From Hyphomicrobiales bacterium (GTDB lineage: Bacteria > Pseudomonadota > Alphaproteobacteria > Rhizobiales > Rhizobiaceae): a DNA stretch of 43,468 nt. The position numbers and the translations under genes were made by a program. Each line of letters begins with the position of its first letter. Position 1 is the first letter of the stretch. The stretch lies in assembly GCA_900469615.1 (NCBI GenBank), contig UBYA01000023.1:1-43468 (forward strand). Direction: 5' to 3'. The notes beneath the pieces were generated by a model. It was not told the origin of the DNA. It worked only from the letters and a program-made list of their open reading frames with translations, and ran no database searches. Shown piece by piece: positions 1 through 8,473 of this stretch.

Positions 1-345
1 TACCTCCCGATATAGTCAACTGCCGTTTTCAAAAAAAAGCGAAAAACAGAGAACTGATTGATTCTTATGAGAGTTTTATGAACCCCCTCGCCATCGTCGG
101 CAAGGGTCGAAAAACACCCACAGATATCCTGCCGGAAATGCCCCGGACCGTGGCGAAATCGCGAGACGGGCCGTGAACCAGCGCTTTTGCCAGCTTCGCC
201 TGAACACGTATCCCCGGCATTTCATGGGTAATGGAGCCATCTGCCGGCGCAAAAAGCCGCCGCCCGATTTGACACCCCTGTCATAAATATGCACATCTTC
301 GCCCCCAGCCTGCAGCTCGCAGAAAGGAAGCGGATCACGATCGGC
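1..345. other. Gene-free leader before the M23 gene
   Basis: No convincing coding frame is seen here. The first 90 bases are AT-rich, with a run of eight A near 31-38, and the rest has ordinary high-GC composition. An in-frame ATG at 289 could extend the downstream gene by 19 codons, but the added residues look unlike a family N-terminus. The promoter of the M23 gene should lie here; I could not pick a convincing -35/-10 pair. Confidence 0.5.
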
Positions 346-2286
346 ATGATGACGGACAAGATGATGCTCCGATCGCTCGGCAACGAGCCGCCAATCCTGG
401 CCGATGGCAGGCGGGCACCGGATCGGCGCGAGGTTTCGCTCCGCTGGCTTTCCGGCACCTTTCTGACAGGCGTCACCTCGAGCATCCTGATGGGCGTCGC
501 ACTGTTTGCCGCACTCGACGGCCGCCAGCAATTGGCCATTCCGGCCGAGGCCTATGCGACATCCGACAGCCACGACGCTTCCGACGATCAGGTCACCCGC
601 GGCGGCCGGCTGATTTCCACGGCGATTGCCTCGAAGCCGTCCGATCGCAATATTCTGGAAGTTTCGACGGTCGTGCGCGATGGCGACAAGGAGGTGGTGC
701 GCCGCCAGCCCTTCGCCCATGTGAAGATCGCGCTCGCCACCAATCGCCTCGCCAGCGAAAGCTATCCGCCTTTCGATCCCCTGGCGATTTTCTCCGCCGA
801 CGAGAACATACCGCCGCCGGCCAACAAGACCGGCGCGATCTACGGGTCCGACGTCGAATCCGAAGTCAGTCTCAAGACGGTTCCCTTTCCCGCCAAGGAT
901 ATTCCCTTCCAGCTCGCCGGCTCCATGTCGCTCGAAGAGGTCGAGGAGAATGTCCGCTCCAACGGTTCGGTGCTCGCCGATGGCAATACCCAGCTTTCGG
1001 CGCTCTATTATGTCGACCCGCGCCGGTTCGCCAACGACGATTCCGATGTCGACCTGACGGCCGGCCTTGCCGCCCGCATCGTCGAGGAGAACATGTCCGT
1101 CTCGGCTTCGGAAGCCGTGACCGCGCAGACCGAGGAATTTGCCGACGATATCATAGCCGTTCGCCAGAACACACCGATCGCCACGGCGCTGACCGGAGCC
1201 GGATACCTCAAGGCGGATGCAGACGATATCGCCGCAAAGATCCAGCCGCTCTTCGGCTCGGCCAACGTCGCCGCCGGCGACGTGCTGCGCATCGGCATCC
1301 TGCAGAAGGGCGAGCAGGCCAAGATCATCCGCGCCAGCATCTATCGCGGCACCAGCCATCTGCTCACCATCGCGCAGAACGACCACGGCGACTTCGTTGC
1401 CGGCAGCGCTCCGCCGATGCTCGACGCCATTGCCACCGCCTTCGACAACGATGCCCCCGCCATCTCGGCCGGGCGCGATCTGCCGAGCGTCTATGACGGC
1501 ATCTACCGCGCAGCACTTTCTTACGGCATGACCAAGGAGATGGTGGCGCAGATCGTCAAGTTGCTCGCCAGCAATGTCGATTTCCAGGCGCAGCTGAAAC
1601 CGACGGATTCGCTGGAAGCCTTTTTCTCGGTTGCCGACGACAAGGGTCAGGCGACGGCCGATTCCGAACTGCTCTACGTCAATGCCAGGTTCGGCGATAA
1701 CGTGACGCGCTTCTACCGCTTCGAGGACCCGGCCGATCACTCGATCGACTACTTCGATGAGAACGGCAAGAGCATCCGGCAATTCCTGCTGCGAAACCCC
1801 GTTCCCACCGGCATCTTCAAATCCGGCTTCGGAATGCGCCGCCACCCGATCCTCGGCTTCGCCCGCATGCATACCGGCGTCGACTGGGCAGCCCCCCGCG
1901 GAACGCCGATCATCGCGGCCGGCAATGGCATCGTCGAAAAGGCGGGCTGGGATTCTGGCGGCTTCGGCAACCAGACGCTCATCCGCCATGCGAACGGCTA
2001 TGTCTCCTCCTACAATCACCAGAGCGCGATCGCCAAGGGCATCGTCCCGGGTGCCAAGGTGGTTCAGGGGCAGGTGATCGGCTTCATCGGCTCGACAGGT
2101 CTCGCGACCGGCCCGCATCTGCACTACGAGCTGATCGTCAACGGCACCAAGGTCGACCCCTTGCGCATTCGCCTCCCTGGCGGCAAGTCGCTCGAAGGCG
2201 ATGCGCTCGCCAAGTTCCAGGAAGAGCGCAAGCGTATCGATGCGCTGCTCAGCGACGACAAGTCGAAGCAGATCGCCAGCAAGTAG
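346..2286 (+). CDS. M23 family peptidoglycan metallopeptidase, membrane-anchored
   Basis: The product is about 646 residues and likely cuts peptidoglycan cross-links in the periplasm as a zinc endopeptidase. After a charged cytoplasmic N-terminus (LGNEPPILADGRRAPDRRE) comes one membrane segment around residues 35-55 (TGVTSSILMGVALFAAL). A long periplasmic region follows, then a C-terminal lysostaphin-type domain from about residue 494 to 600. The zinc-ligand motifs are visible: HTGVD (His509, Asp513) and GPHLHYEL (His591, His593). The ATG at 346 was preferred over 289 because the sequence looks like a family N-terminus from there; 349 is equally possible and the nearest purine-rich site (AAGGAAG) is 15 bases upstream. 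It converges on clpB. The family is clear; the exact bond cut is not. Confidence 0.9.
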   Translation: MMTDKMMLRSLGNEPPILADGRRAPDRREVSLRWLSGTFLTGVTSSILMGVALFAALDGRQQLAIPAEAYATSDSHDASDDQVTRGGRLISTAIASKPSDRNILEVSTVVRDGDKEVVRRQPFAHVKIALATNRLASESYPPFDPLAIFSADENIPPPANKTGAIYGSDVESEVSLKTVPFPAKDIPFQLAGSMSLEEVEENVRSNGSVLADGNTQLSALYYVDPRRFANDDSDVDLTAGLAARIVEENMSVSASEAVTAQTEEFADDIIAVRQNTPIATALTGAGYLKADADDIAAKIQPLFGSANVAAGDVLRIGILQKGEQAKIIRASIYRGTSHLLTIAQNDHGDFVAGSAPPMLDAIATAFDNDAPAISAGRDLPSVYDGIYRAALSYGMTKEMVAQIVKLLASNVDFQAQLKPTDSLEAFFSVADDKGQATADSELLYVNARFGDNVTRFYRFEDPADHSIDYFDENGKSIRQFLLRNPVPTGIFKSGFGMRRHPILGFARMHTGVDWAAPRGTPIIAAGNGIVEKAGWDSGGFGNQTLIRHANGYVSSYNHQSAIAKGIVPGAKVVQGQVIGFIGSTGLATGPHLHYELIVNGTKVDPLRIRLPGGKSLEGDALAKFQEERKRIDALLSDDKSKQIASK

Positions 2287-2409
2287 CCGAAACGGCCTGC
2301 CGCTTTCGTGATAGTACCTCACCGCTTCGGCAAGAATGATATGTATTCTCAGGCGTCATGAGCCCGCGGGTCAGCGGCGAGGCCCCGCATCGCCACCGCC
2401 GACAGCAAA

Positions 2410-2431
2410 ATGGCGGCCCGAAGGCCGCCAT
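2410..2431 (-). terminator. Hairpin terminator of clpB with UUCG loop
   Basis: A perfect 9-base-pair stem (ATGGCGGCC against GGCCGCCAT) closes a four-base loop that reads TTCG on the minus strand, and is followed there by TTTTG. It lies 27 bases beyond the clpB stop codon. The T-tract is short, so strength is uncertain. On the plus strand the same hairpin follows the M23 gene but has no T-run. Confidence 0.7.
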
Positions 2432-2457
2432 CCGCAATGCTATTTGGCCATTCCGGC

Positions 2458-5058
2458 TCAGGCCGCTTCGTTCACGGCCTGACGCGGGCGGAACAACAAC
2501 CGGTCCGAGCCGCTGGTGACCTTCACGACGGAACCGTCCGGAATCTGCCCGGAAAGGATCTGCTCGGCGAGCGGATCCTGGACATATTTCTGGATCACCC
2601 GCTTCAGAGGCCTTGCGCCATAGACCGGATCGTACCCCTTGTTGGCGAGCCAATTGCGCGCGTCTTCATCGAGCTCGAGCGTGATCTTGCGCTCCGACAG
2701 CAGCTTCAACAGCCGCTTCAGCTGGATATCGACGATCGCGCCCATCTCATCGCGCTTCAGGCGGTGGAACAGGATGATCTCATCGATACGGTTGAGGAAT
2801 TCGGGCCGGAAATGCGACCGGACCACTTCCATCACCTGCTCGCGTACCTGATCGCTGTCATCGCCGTCCTTCAACTGGGTCAGATATTCGGCGCCGAGGT
2901 TGGAGGTCATGATGATCATCGTGTTGCGGAAGTCGACCGTGCGGCCCTGCCCGTCCGTCAAGCGTCCGTCGTCCAGAACCTGGAGCAGGATGTTGAAGAC
3001 ATCGGGATGCGCCTTCTCGATCTCGTCGAACAGCACGACCTGATAGGGCCGGCGGCGGACGGCTTCCGTCAGCGCACCGCCTTCCTCATAGCCGACATAG
3101 CCAGGAGGAGCACCGATCAACCGGGCCACGGAATGCTTCTCCATGTACTCGGACATATCGATACGCACCATGGCCGTATCGTCGTCGAAGAGGAAGCGGG
3201 CAAGCGCCTTGGTCAGCTCCGTCTTGCCGACACCGGTCGGGCCGAGGAAGATGAACGAGCCGATCGGCCGGTTCGGATCCTGCAGGCCGGCGCGAGAGCG
3301 GCGAACGGCACGCGATACCGCCTGAACGGCATCGCCCTGACCGACGACCGACTTCGCCAGCTCGTCTTCCATCCTGAGCAGCTTGTCGCGCTCGCCTTCC
3401 AGCATCTTGTCCACGGGAATCCCGGTCCAGCGGGAAACGACCTGGGCGATGTTGTCGGCGGTGACGACCTCCTGCACCATGGAATCGCGGGCATTGTCCT
3501 GCTCTTCCGCGGCGTGGAGCTCTTTCTCCAGATCGGGGATCACGCCATAGGCAAGCTCGCCGGCACGCTGGAATTCACCCTTGCGCTGGGCGATCGCCAA
3601 TTCGTTGCGGGCATCGTCGAGCTGCTTCTTCAGGTCGGCGGCAAGACCCAGCTTCTGCTTTTCGGCCTGCCAGCGCGCCGTCAGCGCATCGGCTTCCTCT
3701 TCCAGCGAGGTAAGTTCGGTCTCCAGCCGCTTCAGCCGATCGGCCGAGGCCTGATCGGTCTCCTTCTTCAACGCTTCGCGCTCGATCTTCAGCTGGATGA
3801 TGCGGCGGTCGAGCTCATCGAGCTCTTCCGGCTTGGAATCCACCTGCATGCGCAGGCGCGCCGCGGCCTCGTCCATCAGGTCTATGGCCTTGTCCGGCAG
3901 GAAGCGGTCGGTGATGTAGCGGTTCGACAGCGTCGCGGCGGCCACCAGCGCCGCATCGGCGATGCGGACCTTGTGATGCTGCTCGTACTTTTCCTTCAGG
4001 CCACGCAGGATCGAGATCGTATCCTCGACCGTCGGCTCTTCGACCATGACGGGCTGGAAGCGGCGTGCGAGAGCGGGGTCCTTCTCGACATGCTTGCGGT
4101 ATTCGTCGAGCGTGGTCGCACCGACGCAGTGCAGCTCGCCGCGCGCAAGGGCAGGCTTCAGAAGGTTCGACGCATCCATGGCGCCATCGGCCTTGCCGGC
4201 ACCGACCAGCGTGTGCATCTCATCGATGAACAGGATGATCTCGCCGTTTTCCGACTGCACTTCGTTGAGCACGGCCTTCAGCCGCTCTTCGAACTCGCCG
4301 CGGAACTTCGCGCCGGCAATCAGGGCGCCCATGTCGAGCGCCATCAGCTTCTTGTCCTTCAGCGATTCCGGCACGTCGCCATTGACGATGCGCAGCGCCA
4401 GGCCTTCGACAATCGCCGTCTTGCCGACGCCGGGCTCGCCGATGAGCACGGGATTGTTCTTGGTGCGGCGGGAGAGAACCTGGATCGTGCGGCGGATTTC
4501 GTCGTCGCGGCCGATCACCGGATCGAGCTTGCCTTCGCGGGCCTCGGCGGTGAGGTCACGGGCATATTTCTTCAGGGAATCGAAACCCTGCTCGGCATTG
4601 GCGGAGTCCGCCGTGCGGCCCTTGCGGATATCGTTGATGACCTGATTGAGGGCAACGGGCGTCACGCCGGCCTTCTTCAAGGTTGCCGAGGTGGAAGCGG
4701 TGGGCTCGATCGCCAAAGCCTGCAAGAGGCGTTCGACGGTGACGAAACTGTCCCCGGCCTTCTTCGCAGCGTCTTCGGCGGTGGCAAATACCTTGGCGAG
4801 CGGCTGCGAGAGATAGACCTGACCGTCACCCCCGGAAACCTTCGGCAGCTTGGCAAGAGCGGCATCGTTGGCAAGGCGGGCAGCCTTGGCATCGCCGCCG
4901 GCGCGCTCGATCAACGAGGAAGCCATGCCCTGATCGTCGTCCAGCAGGACCTTCAATACATGTTCGGGAGTAAACTGCTGATTGCCCTGTGCAAGCGCAT
5001 TCGTCTGGGCGGATTGCAGGAAACCGCGCACCCGCTCGGAGTATTTTTCAATATTCAT
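2458..5058 (-). CDS. clpB: ATP-dependent disaggregase ClpB
   Basis: The 866-residue protein is full length for ClpB, the hexameric cytoplasmic chaperone that pulls proteins out of aggregates together with DnaK. An N-terminal Clp repeat domain (1-150) is followed by a first AAA+ module with Walker A GEPGVGKT at 207-214 and Walker B LFIDEMH. A coiled-coil middle domain spans about 400-530 and distinguishes ClpB from ClpA and ClpC. The second AAA+ module has Walker A GPTGVGKT at 606-613 and Walker B LFDEIEKAH. The ATG at 5058 follows a good GGAGG ribosome site seven bases upstream. A sigma-32-like promoter is suggested at 5179-5208, and a hairpin terminator follows the gene. Confidence 0.98.
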   Translation of the reverse strand: MNIEKYSERVRGFLQSAQTNALAQGNQQFTPEHVLKVLLDDDQGMASSLIERAGGDAKAARLANDAALAKLPKVSGGDGQVYLSQPLAKVFATAEDAAKKAGDSFVTVERLLQALAIEPTASTSATLKKAGVTPVALNQVINDIRKGRTADSANAEQGFDSLKKYARDLTAEAREGKLDPVIGRDDEIRRTIQVLSRRTKNNPVLIGEPGVGKTAIVEGLALRIVNGDVPESLKDKKLMALDMGALIAGAKFRGEFEERLKAVLNEVQSENGEIILFIDEMHTLVGAGKADGAMDASNLLKPALARGELHCVGATTLDEYRKHVEKDPALARRFQPVMVEEPTVEDTISILRGLKEKYEQHHKVRIADAALVAAATLSNRYITDRFLPDKAIDLMDEAAARLRMQVDSKPEELDELDRRIIQLKIEREALKKETDQASADRLKRLETELTSLEEEADALTARWQAEKQKLGLAADLKKQLDDARNELAIAQRKGEFQRAGELAYGVIPDLEKELHAAEEQDNARDSMVQEVVTADNIAQVVSRWTGIPVDKMLEGERDKLLRMEDELAKSVVGQGDAVQAVSRAVRRSRAGLQDPNRPIGSFIFLGPTGVGKTELTKALARFLFDDDTAMVRIDMSEYMEKHSVARLIGAPPGYVGYEEGGALTEAVRRRPYQVVLFDEIEKAHPDVFNILLQVLDDGRLTDGQGRTVDFRNTMIIMTSNLGAEYLTQLKDGDDSDQVREQVMEVVRSHFRPEFLNRIDEIILFHRLKRDEMGAIVDIQLKRLLKLLSERKITLELDEDARNWLANKGYDPVYGARPLKRVIQKYVQDPLAEQILSGQIPDGSVVKVTSGSDRLLFRPRQAVNEAA

Positions 5059-5178
5059 ATCTATACCTCCATGAATCGTCCTGCCCGGACCGGCGCAGAT
5101 CGATGTTCGAGATTGAGCCCCCTCAAGAGGCAGGCCCGCCTTTCCGCCATTGAGATTTGCGGCAAGGCAACTGAAGAG

Positions 5179-5208
5179 AATATGGGAGGGTATTTGGAGA
5201 GTTTAAAG
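5179..5208 (-). promoter_or_regulatory. Possible heat-shock (sigma-32-like) promoter of clpB
   Basis: On the minus strand, CTTTAA (5208-5203) and CCCATATT (5186-5179) are separated by 16 bases. The downstream element matches the CCCATNT-type -10 of heat-shock sigma factors well; the -35 is only partial. Position, about 120 bases before clpB, and the known heat-shock control of clpB support the guess. Confidence 0.35.
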
Positions 5209-5312
5209 GGCTGCGGAGGGGAAAAAGCGGCGAGGATCGTCCCATTCGTATCCGCGGATTTTAGAGATCGCCGCCGCTCCGGAAACGCGGCCATCGGTTC
5301 GGGCAAAAAAAG

Positions 5313-5339
5313 AAAATGGCGGCATCAAGCCGCCATTTT
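5313..5339 (-). terminator. Strong intrinsic terminator of the DUF4167 gene
   Basis: An 11-base-pair perfect stem (AAAATGGCGGC against GCCGCCATTTT) closes a five-base loop and is followed on the minus strand by CTTTTTTTG. This is a classic rho-independent terminator 54 bases past the stop codon of the DUF4167 gene, and it isolates clpB from upstream transcription. Confidence 0.9.
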
Positions 5340-5392
5340 CGCTAAGGTGTCGTACAGGTTTAGCCGTTTCCTCGACGAGGAAGCGCAAAGCC

Positions 5393-6088
5393 TTATTCCG
5401 AGGCGGCTTCCGCAAGAGCCGGAGCCTGGTCCGAAGCGGCTTCGCCCTGACCTTCTCCATCGGCCGCGGCAGCATTGCGGCGCGGCTGGCGACGCGGACG
5501 GTTGCCGGTGCTGCGACGGCGCGGTTGGCGCTCCGTGGCAGCCACCGCAGGCGTCTCTTCTTCGATCGCGACTTCGGCCGGAATGCCTTCGATCACCGGC
5601 TGGGGGCCGGTTCCGTCGATGACTTCGGGCTCGGGAGCCGGTGCGGCGGCAACGGCCGGCGCAGGCTGCGGGCGAGCCGCGGGCTGGGCCATCTGCGGCT
5701 GATCGTCGATCTCCTGCGCATCGATATCGTCGATGTCGCGGTCGGCAGCGTCGCGGTCATTGTAATTGTGGTGCTCGTCGCGCTGATAGCGCTCCTGCAT
5801 CTGCGCCTGGGCGCTGGCAATGATCCGATTGTAATGCTCGGCATGCTGCAGGTAGTTTTCAGCCATGACGCGGTCGCCGGAGCTCTGCGCATCGCGAGCC
5901 AGGGCTGCGTATTTTTCGGCGATATGCTGCGCGGTTCCGCGGATCTTCACGTCGGGACCGGAGCTGTCGTAAGTCCTGGTCAGCGGGTTAGAGCCTTTGC
6001 GGTTGAAATTGTTGTTGTTATTTCCACCGCCGCCGCCGTTGTTGTTACCACGCCCCCGACCGCGCTTGTTTTGCTGTCCTGGCCTCAT
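5393..6088 (-). CDS. DUF4167 protein with Asn/Gly-rich start and Arg-rich end
   Basis: This 231-residue protein fits the DUF4167 family of alphaproteobacteria, whose function is unknown to me. Residues 1-35 are rich in Arg, Gly and Asn, with RGRG and a run of Gly and Asn. The only compact part is about residues 38-105 (TYDSSGPDVKIRGTAQHIAE, then a helical stretch with HYNRIIASAQAQMQERYQR). The middle is acidic with repeated Asp (about 105-132), then Ala/Pro-rich. Near the C-terminus is a basic patch (RQPRRRSTGNRPRRQPRR). Flexible RG-rich and basic tails suggest nucleic-acid or ribosome contact, which is inference only. A ribosome site (GAAGGA) precedes ATG 6088. A strong terminator ends the unit. 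Confidence 0.85.
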   Translation of the reverse strand: MRPGQQNKRGRGRGNNNGGGGGNNNNNFNRKGSNPLTRTYDSSGPDVKIRGTAQHIAEKYAALARDAQSSGDRVMAENYLQHAEHYNRIIASAQAQMQERYQRDEHHNYNDRDAADRDIDDIDAQEIDDQPQMAQPAARPQPAPAVAAAPAPEPEVIDGTGPQPVIEGIPAEVAIEEETPAVAATERQPRRRSTGNRPRRQPRRNAAAADGEGQGEAASDQAPALAEAASE

Positions 6089-6436
6089 AGATCCTTCACC
6101 TGAATTCTCTTCGTTGGGATAAAATCATACACGACACCTGCCGCCGCGGTCTGGACACTCCAGAACCAGGGCCTGCGTGCCGCAAGCAAACTGCGCTTTG
6201 GCGCCGGTCTGCCGCTCGACTACGTCAGATTAAACTGATCACGCATTGGGTTATCTTCAACCTTTGACACTCTTACCAAAGAGCGGATCCCCGAGGCTGT
6301 CCAAGACAGGCGAATCGTTTCACCCATTCCCAGCCGCCCAACGCGTGAGGGCAACCTATATTGCTTCCTCGGGAAATCCAAGCTTTTTCTTTGCGATAAC
6401 AACAGGGGTTCCACAAATCTGCTGGACAATGTCGCG
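6089..6436. other. Gene-free stretch between prmC and the DUF4167 gene
   Basis: No supported gene is present. Both flanking genes are on minus, so the DUF4167-gene promoter should be here; TATGAT at 6129-6124 (minus) is a possible -10 without a clear -35. Short overlapping frames on both strands have no recognisable product. I saw no prmC terminator. Confidence 0.5.
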
Positions 6437-7312
6437 TTAATGTTGAAATTCAAACACAAGGACCCGGTCGTTCTGGCCGTAGTCACGAACCGCTTCGACA
6501 AGGGAAAATCCTGCTCCTTCAAAAACGGAAGTCACCGTCTCACGCTGATCGTAACCGATCTCCACCCCTATCATGCCGCCCGGGTGCAGAAACCGCGTCG
6601 CATCCTTTGCGATCGCCCTATATGCATCCAGCCCATCAAGGCCTCCGTCAAGGGCCGCGGGAGGATCGAAATCCTTTACTTCTGGAGCGAGAGTGGAAAT
6701 GACACTGGACGCAATATAGGGCGGATTTGAGACAATCACATGAAAACGTTCGTGGATGGCGTCAAACCAGCTGCCATGCGCCGTACTGAACCGCGCCGCC
6801 AGGCCATTTCGCTCAGCGTTCCCGCGAGCAGTTTCCAGCGCCTCGCTGGAAATATCGGAACCGACACCCGTGGCTTGCGGACATTCGCGAAGCAGCGCAA
6901 GACAGATGGCTCCGGTTCCCGTTCCTAGATCCAGTATGTGGAGACTGCCAAGCCTCGTTTCAAGGCGCCGCACATGCGGCAGCATCGTATCGACGAGAAT
7001 TTCGGTATCGGGCCGCGGCTCCAATGTCGCCGCCGAGAGGCGCAAGGGCAGACCGTAGAACTCCCGCTCGCCAAGAATCCGGTGAACCGGCTCGTGGTCG
7101 AGCCGGCGGACGATCGCGGCCCGCACCGCCGCCTCATCGCCGGGAGAGACAGGCTCGCAACCGCGCGTCACCAGCTCTGTGGAGGAAAGATGCAGGAGAC
7201 CACAGGCGAGAATACGCGCCTCGGTCGCGGGATCGTCGAGATCGGCCTCGACAAAACGGGCACGCATCTCCTGCAGGAGTCCGGATACCGTCGGCCCCTG
7301 CCCGCCGCTCAT
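6437..7312 (-). CDS. prmC: Release-factor glutamine methyltransferase PrmC
   Basis: The 291-residue protein transfers a methyl group from S-adenosylmethionine to the glutamine of the GGQ motif in peptide-release factors. It shows an N-terminal helical domain, the SAM-binding motif LDLGTGTGAI at about 127-136, and the defining NPPY motif at 196-199 (SNPPYIASS), which binds the target glutamine. Its start overlaps the prfA stop by four bases, so the two are translationally coupled; its substrate is thus encoded immediately upstream. Length and motifs are normal for the family. Confidence 0.96.
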   Translation of the reverse strand: MSGGQGPTVSGLLQEMRARFVEADLDDPATEARILACGLLHLSSTELVTRGCEPVSPGDEAAVRAAIVRRLDHEPVHRILGEREFYGLPLRLSAATLEPRPDTEILVDTMLPHVRRLETRLGSLHILDLGTGTGAICLALLRECPQATGVGSDISSEALETARGNAERNGLAARFSTAHGSWFDAIHERFHVIVSNPPYIASSVISTLAPEVKDFDPPAALDGGLDGLDAYRAIAKDATRFLHPGGMIGVEIGYDQRETVTSVFEGAGFSLVEAVRDYGQNDRVLVFEFQH

Positions 7313-8388
7313 GCCTGTTCGCCAAGCTGGGCAAGCTGGCTCGCCTGGTAATCCGCCAGGAGCGCGTCGACCACCTCGTCGATCTCGCCGACCATCATCC
7401 GGTCGAGCTTGTAGAGCGTCAGGTTGATGCGGTGATCGGTGACACGGCCCTGCGGGAAATTGTAGGTGCGGATGCGCTCGGAGCGGTCGCCGGAACCGAC
7501 CTGGCTCTTGCGGTCGGCGGACCGTTCGCTGTCGGCGCGCTGGCGCTCCATGTCGAACAGGCGAGAACGCAGCACCTGCATTGCCTTCGCACGGTTCTGG
7601 TGCTGCGACTTTTCCGAACTCGTCACCACGATACCCGAGGGAATATGGGTGATGCGCACCGCCGAGTCCGTCGTATTGACGTGCTGGCCGCCGGCGCCCG
7701 AAGAGCGCATGGTGTCGATGCGGATATCCTCGGGCCGGATTTCGATATCGATTTCCTCGGCCTCCGGCAGCACGGCGACAGTTGCCGCAGAGGTATGGAT
7801 ACGGCCACTGGCCTCGGTTTCCGGCACGCGCTGCACGCGATGCACGCCGGATTCGAATTTCAGCCGGGAAAACACACCCTTGCCGCTGATCGTGGCGATG
7901 ATTTCCTTGAAACCGCCGGCTTCGCCCTCGCTGGCCGAAAGCACGTCCACCTTCCAGCCGTTGCTGGCGGCGAAACGCTCATACATGCGAAAAAGGTCGC
8001 CTGCGAAAAGGGCCGCTTCGGAGCCGCCCGTGCCGGCGCGGATTTCGAGGATCGCGCTCTTCTCGTCGGCGGCGTCCTTCGGCAGGAGCTCGATCTGGAT
8101 ATCCTTTTCCAGCGTCTCGATGCGCTCCTTGACCTCGGGTAGTTCCATCTCGGCAAGATCGCGCATCTCGCGGTCGACCGACTTGTCGGAAAGCATGGAC
8201 TCGAGATCGGCCGCCTCGGCGACAGCCCGCTCGTAGTCGCGGATCCTGGTGACGACCGGCTGCAGTTCGGAATATTCGGAAGCAAGCTTCACATAGACAT
8301 CCGCGGCCGGACCTGCGGACATGCGCGCCTCGATCTCGCCGAACCGGCGTTCCAACTCGCGCATTTTTTCAATGGGGAGCTTCGCCAC
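7309..8388 (-). CDS. prfA: Peptide chain release factor 1
   Basis: RF1 ends translation at UAA and UAG. The 359-residue product has the peptidyl-hydrolysis motif SGAGGQHVN; counting from the GTG at 8388, GGQ falls at residues 233-235, as in E. coli RF1. I chose that GTG start (protein begins VAKLPIEKM, read as Met) over the ATG 12 bases upstream for this reason and because relatives begin MAKLP. The RF1 type is supported by the long N-terminal helical region (LERRFGEIEARMSAG). It overlaps prmC and lies downstream of ptsP, and is probably co-transcribed with it. Confidence 0.95.
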   Translation of the reverse strand: MAKLPIEKMRELERRFGEIEARMSAGPAADVYVKLASEYSELQPVVTRIRDYERAVAEAADLESMLSDKSVDREMRDLAEMELPEVKERIETLEKDIQIELLPKDAADEKSAILEIRAGTGGSEAALFAGDLFRMYERFAASNGWKVDVLSASEGEAGGFKEIIATISGKGVFSRLKFESGVHRVQRVPETEASGRIHTSAATVAVLPEAEEIDIEIRPEDIRIDTMRSSGAGGQHVNTTDSAVRITHIPSGIVVTSSEKSQHQNRAKAMQVLRSRLFDMERQRADSERSADRKSQVGSGDRSERIRTYNFPQGRVTDHRINLTLYKLDRMMVGEIDEVVDALLADYQASQLAQLGEQA

Positions 8389-8473
8389 CCTGAACTCCAA
8401 TTCTTCTTATTATGTCTGATGTAGTGCGCATGATCCTGTCCGGAAACCGCTTCGTGTTCTTCGGGATCACGCG

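Larger units (their letters stand above)
5059..5392. other. clpB leader and DUF4167-gene trailer
   Basis: This stretch holds the terminator of the upstream gene (5313-5339) and, below it, the clpB promoter and a leader of roughly 110-250 bases. An 81-codon minus-strand frame (5306-5061) ends two bases before the clpB ATG. It looks like chance: it begins inside the terminator-proximal DNA and its residues resemble no family I know. Confidence 0.6.

Noticed and set aside
76..2322. 748-codon minus-strand frame opposite the M23 gene
   Set aside because: It lies antisense to a well-supported metallopeptidase with intact zinc motifs.
5061..5306. 81-codon minus-strand frame ending beside clpB
   Set aside because: No family, no ribosome site recognised, and it starts next to the terminator; probably chance.
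2410..5622. 1070-codon plus-strand frame across clpB
   Set aside because: It is antisense to a clear full-length ClpB and stays open only because of high-GC codon use; the residues match nothing.
6089..6436. Small RNA or short protein between prmC and the DUF4167 gene
   Set aside because: No promoter-terminator pair and no convincing frame were seen.
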